A stretch of 13,570 nt of DNA from NCBI GenBank assembly GCA_029932835.1, contig JAOZPI010000019.1, positions 1 through 13,570 on the forward strand, given 5' to 3'. The notes under the pieces were generated by a model. That model searched no databases and was not told the DNA's origin. It saw only the letters and a program-made list of their open reading frames with translations. Below, piece by piece: positions 7,247 through 12,888 of the stretch. This stretch comes from an archaeon. GTDB taxonomy: Archaea; Altiarchaeota; Altiarchaeia; JAFGQM01. Every line of letters starts with the position of its first letter. Position 1 is the stretch's first letter. Position numbers and translations under genes: made by a program.

Positions 7247-7256
7247 ATATTAAAAA
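7247..7256 (-). promoter_or_regulatory. TATA-like box for the membrane-protein and radical SAM operon
   Basis: On the minus strand TTTTTAATAT lies 30 to 21 bases before the ATG at 7226, as expected for a leaderless archaeal transcript. Confidence 0.45.
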
Positions 7257-7278
7257 CAAAAGACAGGGAAAAAGCAAG

Positions 7279-7292
7279 CCCTTATTTAAGGG
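7279..7292 (-). terminator. candidate hairpin plus T-tract terminator after the DUF429 gene
   Basis: CCCTTA/TAAGGG is a perfect inverted repeat with a two-base centre. On the minus strand it is followed four bases later by a run of five T (7274-7270 region) and then further T-rich sequence. It sits about 30 bases past the stop codon of the DUF429-family gene and before the next minus-strand promoter. Confidence 0.4.
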
Positions 7293-7300
7293 GGGTCTTT

Positions 7301-7320
7301 TTGGATTGGGCCGAATCCAA
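7301..7320. repeat. 7-base inverted repeat directly after the DUF429 stop codon
   Basis: TTGGATT (7301-7307) and AATCCAA (7314-7320) are perfect inverted arms around GGGCCG. The repeat touches the stop codon (7323-7321). It could form an RNA hairpin protecting the transcript end or be a DNA-binding site; no T-run follows directly on either strand. Confidence 0.6.
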
Positions 7321-7869
7321 CTAAACTCGCGGTATGGTTATCCTTCCCTCCTCATCGCCCACATCTATAGTCCTCCCCTCAAGGTAGAGAAGACCTGTAA
7401 TAGCTGCTGATATGGAGTCCAGCTCATCGCGAGTTAATATCCGGTCTGTGAGACCCCTAACCAGATGACTCAAGGACTTTTGCATCTCAATATCGGACCT
7501 GTGGTAAAACCCCAATATCTTTGCTGTGGCTGTACTGAAAACTTCTATCACACGGTAATCAGACCGAAGGCTATTGGCCAGAGCGATACCACGCTCCACA
7601 AGCCTTGCCATGCCAGGCAGGTTGTGTGGAAGAGCTCCGTATTCCTGCAGTTCCCTATCAGAGGCTCGCATAACCCCATTGCGTGCAGGAGTCAAAGGAG
7701 CGTCAATAGCTATAACATCTGGGTTTAAGAGGGCGCACTGCAGCTGTATCTCCCCATCCCCCTTTAGGACCATGGTTTTTGCCACTTTATCCCCCCCAGA
7801 AACCGAGATAGCACAGAGACCGGTGTTGTTTTTCTCGCTTCCCGCAAGGTCTATCCCAACAGCAAGCAT
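7321..7869 (-). CDS. DUF429-family protein, predicted RNase H-like fold
   Basis: The 182-aa protein fits the DUF429 family, predicted to share the RNase H/YqgF-like fold and sometimes annotated as a predicted nuclease. Visible signatures are the N-terminal VGIDLAGSEKN strand and turn with Asp7, the VIAIDAPL strand with Asp56, the R.SDREL segment (68-74), the VIEVFSTATAK strand with Glu109, and the C-terminal DELDSISAAI helix with Asp149 and Asp151. These acidic residues lie where metal-binding carboxylates would be expected. No substrate is established for the family. It is a single minus-strand gene, divergent from the ferredoxin gene, with hairpin candidates at its 3' end. The family call is fairly secure; the nuclease role is a fold-based prediction only. 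Confidence 0.8.
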   Translation of the reverse strand: MLAVGIDLAGSEKNNTGLCAISVSGGDKVAKTMVLKGDGEIQLQCALLNPDVIAIDAPLTPARNGVMRASDRELQEYGALPHNLPGMARLVERGIALANSLRSDYRVIEVFSTATAKILGFYHRSDIEMQKSLSHLVRGLTDRILTRDELDSISAAITGLLYLEGRTIDVGDEEGRITIPRV

Positions 7870-7892
7870 AGGTATTTATTCCGGCGTTTGCC

Positions 7893-7900
7893 TAATAAAG
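7893..7900 (-). promoter_or_regulatory. TATA-like box for the DUF429 gene
   Basis: On the minus strand CTTTATTA begins 31 bases before the ATG at 7869. It lies in the short divergent region shared with the ferredoxin promoter and overlaps the inverted repeat GCCT-N5-AGGC (7890-7902). Confidence 0.45.
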
Positions 7901-7903
7901 GCG

Positions 7904-7911
7904 TTTTTAAG
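7904..7911 (+). promoter_or_regulatory. TATA-like box for the ferredoxin and GGR operon
   Basis: TTTTTAAG begins 32 bases before the ATG at 7936. This spacing supports 7936 as the true ferredoxin start rather than the in-frame TTG at 7888, which would lie upstream of the promoter. Confidence 0.45.
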
Positions 7912-7935
7912 GCAAAATCCTCAAAATTAGAAGAC

Positions 7936-8118
7936 ATGGCAGCGGTGTGTGACAGGGAGAGATGCATCCATTGCGGTGGATGTGTAGGCGTGTGCCCAAA
8001 GGATGCGATCACACTCAGAGAGACGAGGATTGAGGTAGATTCTAAGAGGTGTATTAATTGTGGATTGTGTGCCAAATTTTGCCCAGTCGGTGCAATGCGC
8101 ATAGAAGATGGAGTATGA
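7936..8118 (+). CDS. 2x[4Fe-4S] ferredoxin, likely electron donor to GGR
   Basis: A 60-aa bacterial-type ferredoxin with two complete cluster motifs: CIHCGGCVGVCP (Cys10, 13, 16, 20) and CINCGLCAKFCP (Cys39, 42, 45, 49). An in-frame TTG at 7888 would add 16 residues. I prefer ATG 7936 because a TATA-like box lies 32 bases upstream and because small archaeal ferredoxins start close to the first cluster. Its last codons overlap the first codons of the geranylgeranyl reductase gene by 11 bases, so translation is probably coupled. In Methanosarcina acetivorans a ferredoxin encoded next to the reductase is known to supply electrons for full saturation of archaeal lipids. By that precedent this protein probably donates electrons to the downstream flavoenzyme. 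Confidence 0.92.
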   Translation: MAAVCDRERCIHCGGCVGVCPKDAITLRETRIEVDSKRCINCGLCAKFCPVGAMRIEDGV

Positions 8119-9301
8119 TGTCGTAGTTGTCGGAGCTGGACCCGCTGGATGTATGACTGCGAAGACTTGTGCAGAGAGGGGGCTCTCTGTCCTACTCTTG
8201 GAAAAGGATGCAGAAATCGGAGCACCGAAGAGGTGTGCAGAGGGGATCAGTATGAGGGGCTTTGAGAGAGCAGGGCTGGAGTACAATAGGAGGTATATAG
8301 CACAGGAGATTGACGGGGCGGTTCTTTGGTCTCCAAGCGGAAAGAGTGTGGTTATGCAGAGCGAGGAGTCAAGGGGTTATGTTCTGGAAAGAAAGGTATT
8401 TGAAAAGTATTTGGCCAGAGATGCAATTATGGCAGGAGCCAAGGTTATGATGAAGGCTAGTGCTGTGGGGCTATTAAAGCGAGACGGAGAGGTAGGCGGA
8501 GTAGTAGTGGAATCAATGGGGGAGCAGGAGGAGGTAAAAGCGAAAATTGTGATCGGGGCAGACGGAGTTGAATCAAAGATAGGGAGAATGGCTGGCATAA
8601 AAACACTCAATGTTCTCAAGGATTATATCTCTGGATTTCAGTACGAAATGGCGGGGGTCTCAAATCTGGATATGAGAAAGATACACCTCTGGTTTGGGAA
8701 TAATATTGCTCCAAAGGGCTATTTGTGGGTATTTCCCAAGGGTGATGAAATCTCAAATGTGGGTATCGGAATCCCGGGAACTGAAAATGAAAAAAAGAGG
8801 GCAAGAGAGTATTTAGATGAATTTATATCAGAACACCCGGAGTTTTTTGCCAACGCCTCCCCGATAGAGGTAAACTCTGGTGGAGTCCCAGTGTCGGGTT
8901 ATATAAAAGAATCATTTGTTTCTGATGGATTGATGCTCGTTGGAGACGCAGCCCAGATGGTGAATCCGATACATGGGGGGGGCATGTCTACCAATCTCTA
9001 CGCTGCTCAGATATGCGGCAGGGTTGCTGCTGAGGCAATAGGGGAGGGGGACACATCAAAAGAGAGGCTGATGCAGTATGAGAGGGAATGGAGAGAGACG
9101 GATGGCAAGAGAATGGAGAAGCTCCTAAAGCTCAGGTATTTTCTAGAGAATTTGAGCGATGAGGACTTTGAGTACTTTGCAGATGTGCTGAGCGGAGAAG
9201 ATATAAACAATATGCAGAAGGGGAAGACAAAATTTTTGCTAAAGATGCTGGTAAAGAAGCCAAAACTCCTTTTGTATGCAAAGAGGTTTCTGTCGGGATA
9301 A
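8108..9301 (+). CDS. geranylgeranyl reductase (digeranylgeranylglycerophospholipid reductase)
   Basis: FAD-dependent reductase that saturates the geranylgeranyl chains of archaeal ether lipids at the membrane. It has the dinucleotide-binding GAGPAG (9-14), the family-typical KRCAEGIS (41-48) with Cys43 next to the flavin, ADG (151-153), the GYLWVFPKG substrate-side motif (204-212), and the second FAD motif GDAAQMVNPIHGGGM (279-293). Length, 397 aa, is normal. The start at ATG 8108 lies within the 3' end of the ferredoxin gene in a different frame. The reductase and ferredoxin form a two-gene unit that ends three bases before the convergent nucleotidyltransferase gene. Related flavoproteins reduce other prenyl groups, such as quinone side chains or polyprenols, so the exact substrate is inferred from the archaeal context. 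Confidence 0.93.
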   Translation: MEYDVVVVGAGPAGCMTAKTCAERGLSVLLLEKDAEIGAPKRCAEGISMRGFERAGLEYNRRYIAQEIDGAVLWSPSGKSVVMQSEESRGYVLERKVFEKYLARDAIMAGAKVMMKASAVGLLKRDGEVGGVVVESMGEQEEVKAKIVIGADGVESKIGRMAGIKTLNVLKDYISGFQYEMAGVSNLDMRKIHLWFGNNIAPKGYLWVFPKGDEISNVGIGIPGTENEKKRAREYLDEFISEHPEFFANASPIEVNSGGVPVSGYIKESFVSDGLMLVGDAAQMVNPIHGGGMSTNLYAAQICGRVAAEAIGEGDTSKERLMQYEREWRETDGKRMEKLLKLRYFLENLSDEDFEYFADVLSGEDINNMQKGKTKFLLKMLVKKPKLLLYAKRFLSG

Positions 9302-9304
9302 GGC

Positions 9305-10360
9305 CTATTTGGACTCGACACGTGCCTTGGATTTGTACTTGTCCGGCACAATAACCCCCTCTATCTCCCGGTCTCTCTCTATGACAAGATGTGGACCAAC
9401 CCTTGCATTTCCCTTCACGACACACCCACTACCTATATAGACATTGTCTCCTATTACTGCTCCCGGCCAGATATCCACATCCTCGCCAATCACGCAGTTG
9501 GATCCCACTATACAGCTCTTCAGCTTGCTTCCAGCTCCTATCCTTGTGCCCTCAAACACCACAGAGTACTTTACAGCCGAACGCTCTGCATTTACGTGAT
9601 CACCAAAAACTGAAGAGAGAAGTTTGGTCTCATTGAGAGAGCATTCGCTCCCAAGAAAGTTCTTCCTCCGCAGATAGTGCTGTGTTGCCTCTAGATAAGC
9701 TGCTGGAGTTCCGATGTCCCTCCAAAAAGCGGTTGTTATACTGCCACAGATTTTCTTTCCCTCTTGGAGCATTCTTGGGAAGAGATCTCTGGAAAAATCA
9801 TAGAATCCGGAGGGGATGTAATCCAAAACTGAGGGTTCCAGTATGTAGATCCCATCGTTTGCCAGGTTGCTGAATGTCTCATCAGGAGCAGGCTTCTCCA
9901 GGTACTTGACTATCTCCCCGTCCCTCATCTCGGCTATGCCGAAGTGCGACACATCAGCAACCTCCATGAGAGATATAGTAAGCTCTCCCCCCATCTTCTT
10001 ATGCTCTCTGTAGAGCCTTCTGATGTCTATGTCGCTTATATTGTCCCCTTGTACCACAGCAAATGGCCCGTCTACATTTCGGAGTGAATTTTTTACAGAT
10101 CCGGCAGTTCCCAGGGGATGTTTTTCCTCAACAACCGTTATTTTAGCCTCCCAATTCTCTCCATTTTTGACATACTCCCGTATCTGAGATGCCAGGTAAT
10201 TAGAGGTTATTGTAATATCATCAAACCCCTGCCTCACGAGTTTCTCTATTATGTGCCCTATGACAGGCTTATTGAGAAAGGGAACCATTGCCTTTGGCCT
10301 TGTGTATGTAAGCGGCCTTAGGCGCGTTCCCTCGCCCCCTGCCAGTATCACAGCTTTCAT
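9305..10360 (-). CDS. sugar-phosphate nucleotidyltransferase with left-handed beta-helix tail
   Basis: This 351-aa protein belongs to the NTP_transferase family, which activates a sugar 1-phosphate with a nucleoside triphosphate. The pyrophosphorylase signature LAGGEGTRLRPLTY (6-19), RPKAMVP (21-27), HPLGTAGSV (81-89), metal-binding GDN (105-107), EKP (155-157), NDGIYIL (168-174) and WRDIGTP (213-219) are all present. From about 268 to 330, isoleucine- and valine-led hexapeptide repeats (for example VIGDNVYIGSG) form a left-handed beta-helix. No acetyltransferase active site is evident. Archaeal homologues include mannose-1-phosphate guanylyltransferases, glucose-1-phosphate uridylyl- or thymidylyltransferases and bifunctional forms; the substrate cannot be chosen here. 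No sugar-pathway genes lie nearby. The start is supported by a TATA-like box about 31 bases upstream. Confidence 0.9.
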   Translation of the reverse strand: MKAVILAGGEGTRLRPLTYTRPKAMVPFLNKPVIGHIIEKLVRQGFDDITITSNYLASQIREYVKNGENWEAKITVVEEKHPLGTAGSVKNSLRNVDGPFAVVQGDNISDIDIRRLYREHKKMGGELTISLMEVADVSHFGIAEMRDGEIVKYLEKPAPDETFSNLANDGIYILEPSVLDYIPSGFYDFSRDLFPRMLQEGKKICGSITTAFWRDIGTPAAYLEATQHYLRRKNFLGSECSLNETKLLSSVFGDHVNAERSAVKYSVVFEGTRIGAGSKLKSCIVGSNCVIGEDVDIWPGAVIGDNVYIGSGCVVKGNARVGPHLVIERDREIEGVIVPDKYKSKARVESK

Positions 10361-10383
10361 TAGATAAAAATAGAAGAGCGGCC

Positions 10384-10391
10384 AATATAAA
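10384..10391 (-). promoter_or_regulatory. TATA-like box for the nucleotidyltransferase gene
   Basis: On the minus strand TTTATATT begins 31 bases before the ATG at 10360, fitting a leaderless transcript. Confidence 0.5.
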
Positions 10392-10410
10392 GACAGGAAG
10401 ATTTAGGGGC

Positions 10411-10430
10411 GGGATTTTTATCCCTTTTTT
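10411..10430 (+). promoter_or_regulatory. TATA-like element or short hairpin plus T-run upstream of the first paralogue
   Basis: GGGAT (10411-10415) and ATCCC (10420-10424) are inverted arms around TTTT, followed at once by six T. The ATTTTTAT core could be the TATA box of the gene at 10506, giving a leader of roughly 60-65 bases. The same sequence could instead be a small terminator or attenuator. I favour the promoter reading, because no plus-strand gene lies just upstream to be terminated. Confidence 0.35.
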
Positions 10431-10458
10431 CTTTAAGTCTTAGGTTGGTATTGCCTCT

Positions 10459-10502
10459 GCTCCACGGGCCCGAGGGATAAGGAGCTGAAACAAGTCGGGG
10501 AG
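10459..10502 (+). promoter_or_regulatory. possible H-type pseudoknot leader covering the ribosome-binding site
   Basis: Two five-base stems interleave. GCTCC (10459-10463) pairs with GGAGC (10481-10485), and CCCGA (10469-10473) pairs with TCGGG (10495-10499). The connecting loops are 5, 7 and 9 bases, and the last (TGAAACAAG) is A-rich, as often seen in H-type pseudoknots. The second stem overlaps the likely Shine-Dalgarno sequence GGGGAG (10497-10502), three bases before ATG 10506. It matches no riboswitch class I can name. Confidence 0.3.
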
Positions 10503-10505
10503 AAG

Positions 10506-10973
10506 ATGGGTATTAGGAGAAAGGAGGGAGGAAAGAAGCCAAGAAGCTTCCATAATTTTGAGCATCTTGAGAGAGCTATAAGAAGGGGAAGGGAAAGCAG
10601 GGTTTGTTACATCATTGACAGCAGGGGAAACGTCTACTTCGGCAGCCCAAAACAGACACATGAGGATCTAAAAGAGGCATTAATACGAAGGGGCCTGAAC
10701 GAGGAGAATATAGAGGGTGGTGGTTCCTTAGCTATCCTTCGCAAGAGCATCGTCCACTATCCTGCTTCAATGGCAATGTTGGGGACCCCTCCTCTCACAC
10801 CAGAGAAAGCTGTTTCTATGGAAGAAAACATTGAGAGGGAGTTGAAATCAAGGGGAATAGGGGGTGTCAAATTTGAGGACAGGAAGATAATGAATAAAGA
10901 GTGGAGAGAGAGATTCTACAGGATAAAAGAGGAAGCCAGGCGGAGGCGAGAGTATGGATTGTGGGGGGATTAG
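10506..10973 (+). CDS. uncharacterised basic protein, paralogue A of a tandem pair
   Basis: A 155-aa, highly charged soluble protein that I cannot assign to a named family. A basic N-terminal helix (about 16-30) is followed by a probable beta-hairpin (CYIIDSRGNVYFG, 34-46), a helix containing THEDL (51-55), a GGGS turn (71-74), the HYPAS motif (84-88), and a final pair of helices that is very rich in Arg, Glu and Lys. It aligns along most of its length with the next gene product. Shared features are HED, RG..N, ENI, GS, HYPxS, ME..I and a closing EL+..G+G.V. Start ATG 10506 follows GGGGAG closely, and no other ATG lies upstream before the in-frame stop at 10434-10436. There is no signal peptide or membrane segment. 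The short-hairpin, helix and GGG plan resembles small uncharacterised proteins of mobile elements, but I would not press that. Confidence 0.8.
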   Translation: MGIRRKEGGKKPRSFHNFEHLERAIRRGRESRVCYIIDSRGNVYFGSPKQTHEDLKEALIRRGLNEENIEGGGSLAILRKSIVHYPASMAMLGTPPLTPEKAVSMEENIERELKSRGIGGVKFEDRKIMNKEWRERFYRIKEEARRRREYGLWGD

Positions 10974-11010
10974 GGCATTGAAATAGAAAGAGAGACGGGA
11001 TAGGGTGATA

Positions 11011-11020
11011 TTTATATTTT
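11011..11020 (+). promoter_or_regulatory. TATA box for the second paralogue
   Basis: TTTATATTTT begins 28 bases before ATG 11039. It is the best TATA match in the window. It also rejects the in-frame TTG at 11033, since transcription would be expected to start at about the ATG. The two paralogues therefore probably have separate promoters. Confidence 0.6.
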
Positions 11021-11038
11021 TTTCTTCATATATTGGTT

Positions 11039-11557
11039 ATGACTCCAAGAGGGTTTCTGCGGTCAAGACGATCTAAAGAGAATGGAAGGGAAAGGAGATT
11101 CGTCGTGAAGGGACGGGACTACTTAAAGAGAGCCTTAGGGAGAGTAGGAAGGACGAAAGTGGGATCTGATCCTCCGAAGGTTAGCTATGTGGTAATTAAA
11201 AGAGGAGATATATTCCATATTACCATGCACAGAAATCATGAGGATATAGAAAGGGAGATGAGGAAGAGGGGAAGAAACCCCCATAAAGAGAACATAATCT
11301 CAACCGGCTCTTTTGAGTTTGAAACAGGGGAGAGGGGGATCAAGATAACCCATTACCCATCGTCCTTCGTTTTTCGTAGTGGGGTAGGGGATGAAGAAGC
11401 AGAGAGAGAAATGGAGGAAATAATAAGAAGCGAGCTAAGGAAGATGGGTGTAGGGGATGTAGAGATAAAACAATATCCCATAAAATCCCCAGAGCTGATG
11501 AAGTATACACACCCCTGGGGCCTTAGAAGAGAGCCGTACTACCATCCAGGAGACTAA
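11039..11557 (+). CDS. uncharacterised basic protein, paralogue B of a tandem pair
   Basis: A 172-aa charged, soluble protein, paralogous to the preceding gene product and otherwise unrecognised. It has an Arg/Lys-rich N-terminus (1-40), a strand-turn-strand (SYVVIKRGDIFHIT, 49-62), a helix with NHEDIEREM (66-74), the HYPSS motif (105-109), a charged helix (about 118-136), and a Tyr/Pro-rich C-terminus ending HPGD. Compared with paralogue A it has a longer N-terminus, an insertion near 92-100 (FEFETGERG), and lacks the GGG turn. The start is set at ATG 11039, which has a strong TATA box 28 bases upstream; the in-frame TTG two codons earlier is less likely. The gene ends six bases before the convergent GMP synthase gene. 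A separate promoter and sequence divergence suggest the two copies have different roles. Confidence 0.8.
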   Translation: MTPRGFLRSRRSKENGRERRFVVKGRDYLKRALGRVGRTKVGSDPPKVSYVVIKRGDIFHITMHRNHEDIEREMRKRGRNPHKENIISTGSFEFETGERGIKITHYPSSFVFRSGVGDEEAEREMEEIIRSELRKMGVGDVEIKQYPIKSPELMKYTHPWGLRREPYYHPGD

Positions 11558-11563
11558 GCCAGA

Positions 11564-12493
11564 TCATTCAAACTCAATAGTCGCGGGTGGTTTGTTGGTC
11601 AGGTCATAAAGAACGCGTGTGACTCCCTTTACCTCAGAGACTATGCGATTTGCCATACGCTGGAGAACCTCTTGTTTGATTGCCATGGAGTTGGCGGTCA
11701 TGGCGTCTAGGGATTCAACAACCCGGATCGCCACCATATAGCCATACTCTCTAGAGTCCCCCTTCACACCAGTGGCTCTTCCAGGGAGAACCGCAGCGAG
11801 TGCCTGCCATGGCTCTATCCTCGCCTTCTTAATCTCCTCCAAGACTATGGCATCAGCCTCCCTCGCAACCTCTAGCCTCTCCCGTGTAATCCTGCCCACC
11901 ACCCTAACGGCAAGGCCCGGCCCTGGAAAGGGCATCCTCTCACTAATTTCGGGGGGTAAGCCGAGGGCCCTGGCAAGTTCCCTGACCTCATCCTTGTATA
12001 GATCCCGGAGGGGTTCCACAAGTTTCAAAACCATACCATCCGGAAGGGTAACGTTGTGATGTGACTTTATCTTTCCCCCAGTTTCTATCCAATCAGGAGC
12101 TATGGTTCCCTGAACCAGAAAAGTAGCACCACACTCCTTGGCCTGTCGCTCGAAGATGTCTATGAATTTATGGCCTATGATCCTCCTCTTTTCCTCAGGA
12201 TCTGCAACCCCCTCTAACAAACCCAAGAACTCCTCGCGAGCGTCAACGAGCCTGAAATCCAGCCCGTATTTACCCTGGAAGGTCTTTTTGACCATCTCGG
12301 GCTCGTTTTTTCTCATAAACCCAGTATCCACAAATACAGCAGTAAGGCGGTCTCCTATAGAGCGTGCCACTAGAATAGCAGAGACACTGGAATCCACCCC
12401 ACCACTAAGCCCAATTATAGCCCTGCCGCTACCCACTTGTTTTCTTATCTTCTCTATTGCCTCTTTAATAAACCCCTCTGTCCAGTTGCTCAT
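11564..12493 (-). CDS. guaAB: GMP synthase, ATP-pyrophosphatase subunit (archaeal two-subunit type)
   Basis: This subunit activates XMP with ATP and transfers ammonia to form GMP. In archaea the glutamine amidotransferase is a separate protein, and none is encoded here. The N-type ATP-pyrophosphatase loop SGGVDSS (30-36) follows IIGL; IAPDWIETGG (131-140), the FPGPGLAVRV stretch (189-198), and the dimerisation domain with ARIEPWQALAAVLP (224-237) and the closing KPPATIEFE are all typical. Many family members end KPPATIEWE, so Phe replaces Trp here. With ATG 12493 the protein is 309 aa. An in-frame TTG at 12517 would add eight residues, but a TATA-like box at 12521-12530 lies 28-37 bases before the ATG and only four beyond the TTG, so the ATG is preferred. 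The gene follows ribK but probably has its own promoter. Confidence 0.95.
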   Translation of the reverse strand: MSNWTEGFIKEAIEKIRKQVGSGRAIIGLSGGVDSSVSAILVARSIGDRLTAVFVDTGFMRKNEPEMVKKTFQGKYGLDFRLVDAREEFLGLLEGVADPEEKRRIIGHKFIDIFERQAKECGATFLVQGTIAPDWIETGGKIKSHHNVTLPDGMVLKLVEPLRDLYKDEVRELARALGLPPEISERMPFPGPGLAVRVVGRITRERLEVAREADAIVLEEIKKARIEPWQALAAVLPGRATGVKGDSREYGYMVAIRVVESLDAMTANSMAIKQEVLQRMANRIVSEVKGVTRVLYDLTNKPPATIEFE

Positions 12494-12520
12494 TGTTCTC
12501 TCGAAATCCAGACGCAAGAC

Positions 12521-12530
12521 TTAAATATTA
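12521..12530 (-). promoter_or_regulatory. TATA-like box for the GMP synthase gene
   Basis: On the minus strand TAATATTTAA lies 37 to 28 bases before ATG 12493. It follows the T-rich end of the riboflavin kinase transcript (ATATTTTTAA at 12544-12535), which could serve as a terminator for that operon. Confidence 0.45.
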
Positions 12531-12552
12531 GGTGGTTAAAAATATGCGAGGA

Positions 12553-12888
12553 CTAAAACTGAATATCCACAAAGGAGCCATCCTTGAGGCCAAAGAAGTC
12601 CCTGAGGTTCTTCTCTGCCACAACCTCTATAACGTCCTTTCGGTGTCCGCCCTTCTCAGGAAATACCGCAAAGGCCCTCTCTCCATTTACGGAACAGGGA
12701 GCCAATTCTACAGACCCGAACTTTCCAAACCCCTCTATCTCAACAAACTCGAGGGGTGGCAGCTCCTTTATCTTCAGATTCAAAGTCCCTGGATAGGGAT
12801 AAAGCCCTACCGCCTTTTCTATTTTGCTTGCATAGACCTCTACATATTTCGCACCCTCCCCATTTCCAGATACAACCTGAGCCTTCAT
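12553..12888 (-). CDS. ribK: CTP-dependent riboflavin kinase (archaeal RibK type)
   Basis: Makes FMN from riboflavin using CTP, the archaeal enzyme type first characterised in Methanocaldococcus jannaschii (DUF120). Family signatures are the Gly-rich SGNGEGAKYV (7-16), PYPGTLNL (31-38), the middle strand VEIEGFGKFG (49-58), and the C-terminal LRDFFGLKDGSFVDI (95-109). At 111 aa it is shorter than the usual 120-136 aa and lacks the DNA-binding N-terminal domain found in some homologues. The missing length seems to lie in loops, and all core motifs are present. Its ATG overlaps the NAD synthase stop as ATGA, so it is translationally coupled to nadE. This joins synthesis of two redox cofactors, NAD and FMN, in one operon. 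Confidence 0.9.
   Translation of the reverse strand: MKAQVVSGNGEGAKYVEVYASKIEKAVGLYPYPGTLNLKIKELPPLEFVEIEGFGKFGSVELAPCSVNGERAFAVFPEKGGHRKDVIEVVAEKNLRDFFGLKDGSFVDIQF

Noticed and set aside
7888..7935. 16-residue N-terminal extension of the ferredoxin from a TTG start
   Set aside because: The TATA-like box (7904-7911) lies inside this extension, and small archaeal ferredoxins normally begin just before the first cysteine motif.
9007..9425. Minus-strand open frames opposite the 3' end of geranylgeranyl reductase and the nucleotidyltransferase start of overlap
   Set aside because: They are antisense or out-of-frame shadows of two well-recognised genes and show no promoter or family signature.
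10437..10505. A tRNA or other classical RNA gene in the G+C-rich leader before paralogue A
   Set aside because: There is no T-loop consensus, no acceptor or cloverleaf pairing, and no C/D box pair. The pairing seen fits a leader element better.
11033..11038. TTG start two codons before the ATG of paralogue B
   Set aside because: The strong TATA box at 11011 gives leaderless spacing to ATG 11039; the TTG would lie too close.
12494..12517. TTG start extending the GMP synthase subunit by eight residues
   Set aside because: The TATA-like box would be only a few bases from the TTG; the ATG at 12493 fits both promoter spacing and the usual N-terminus.
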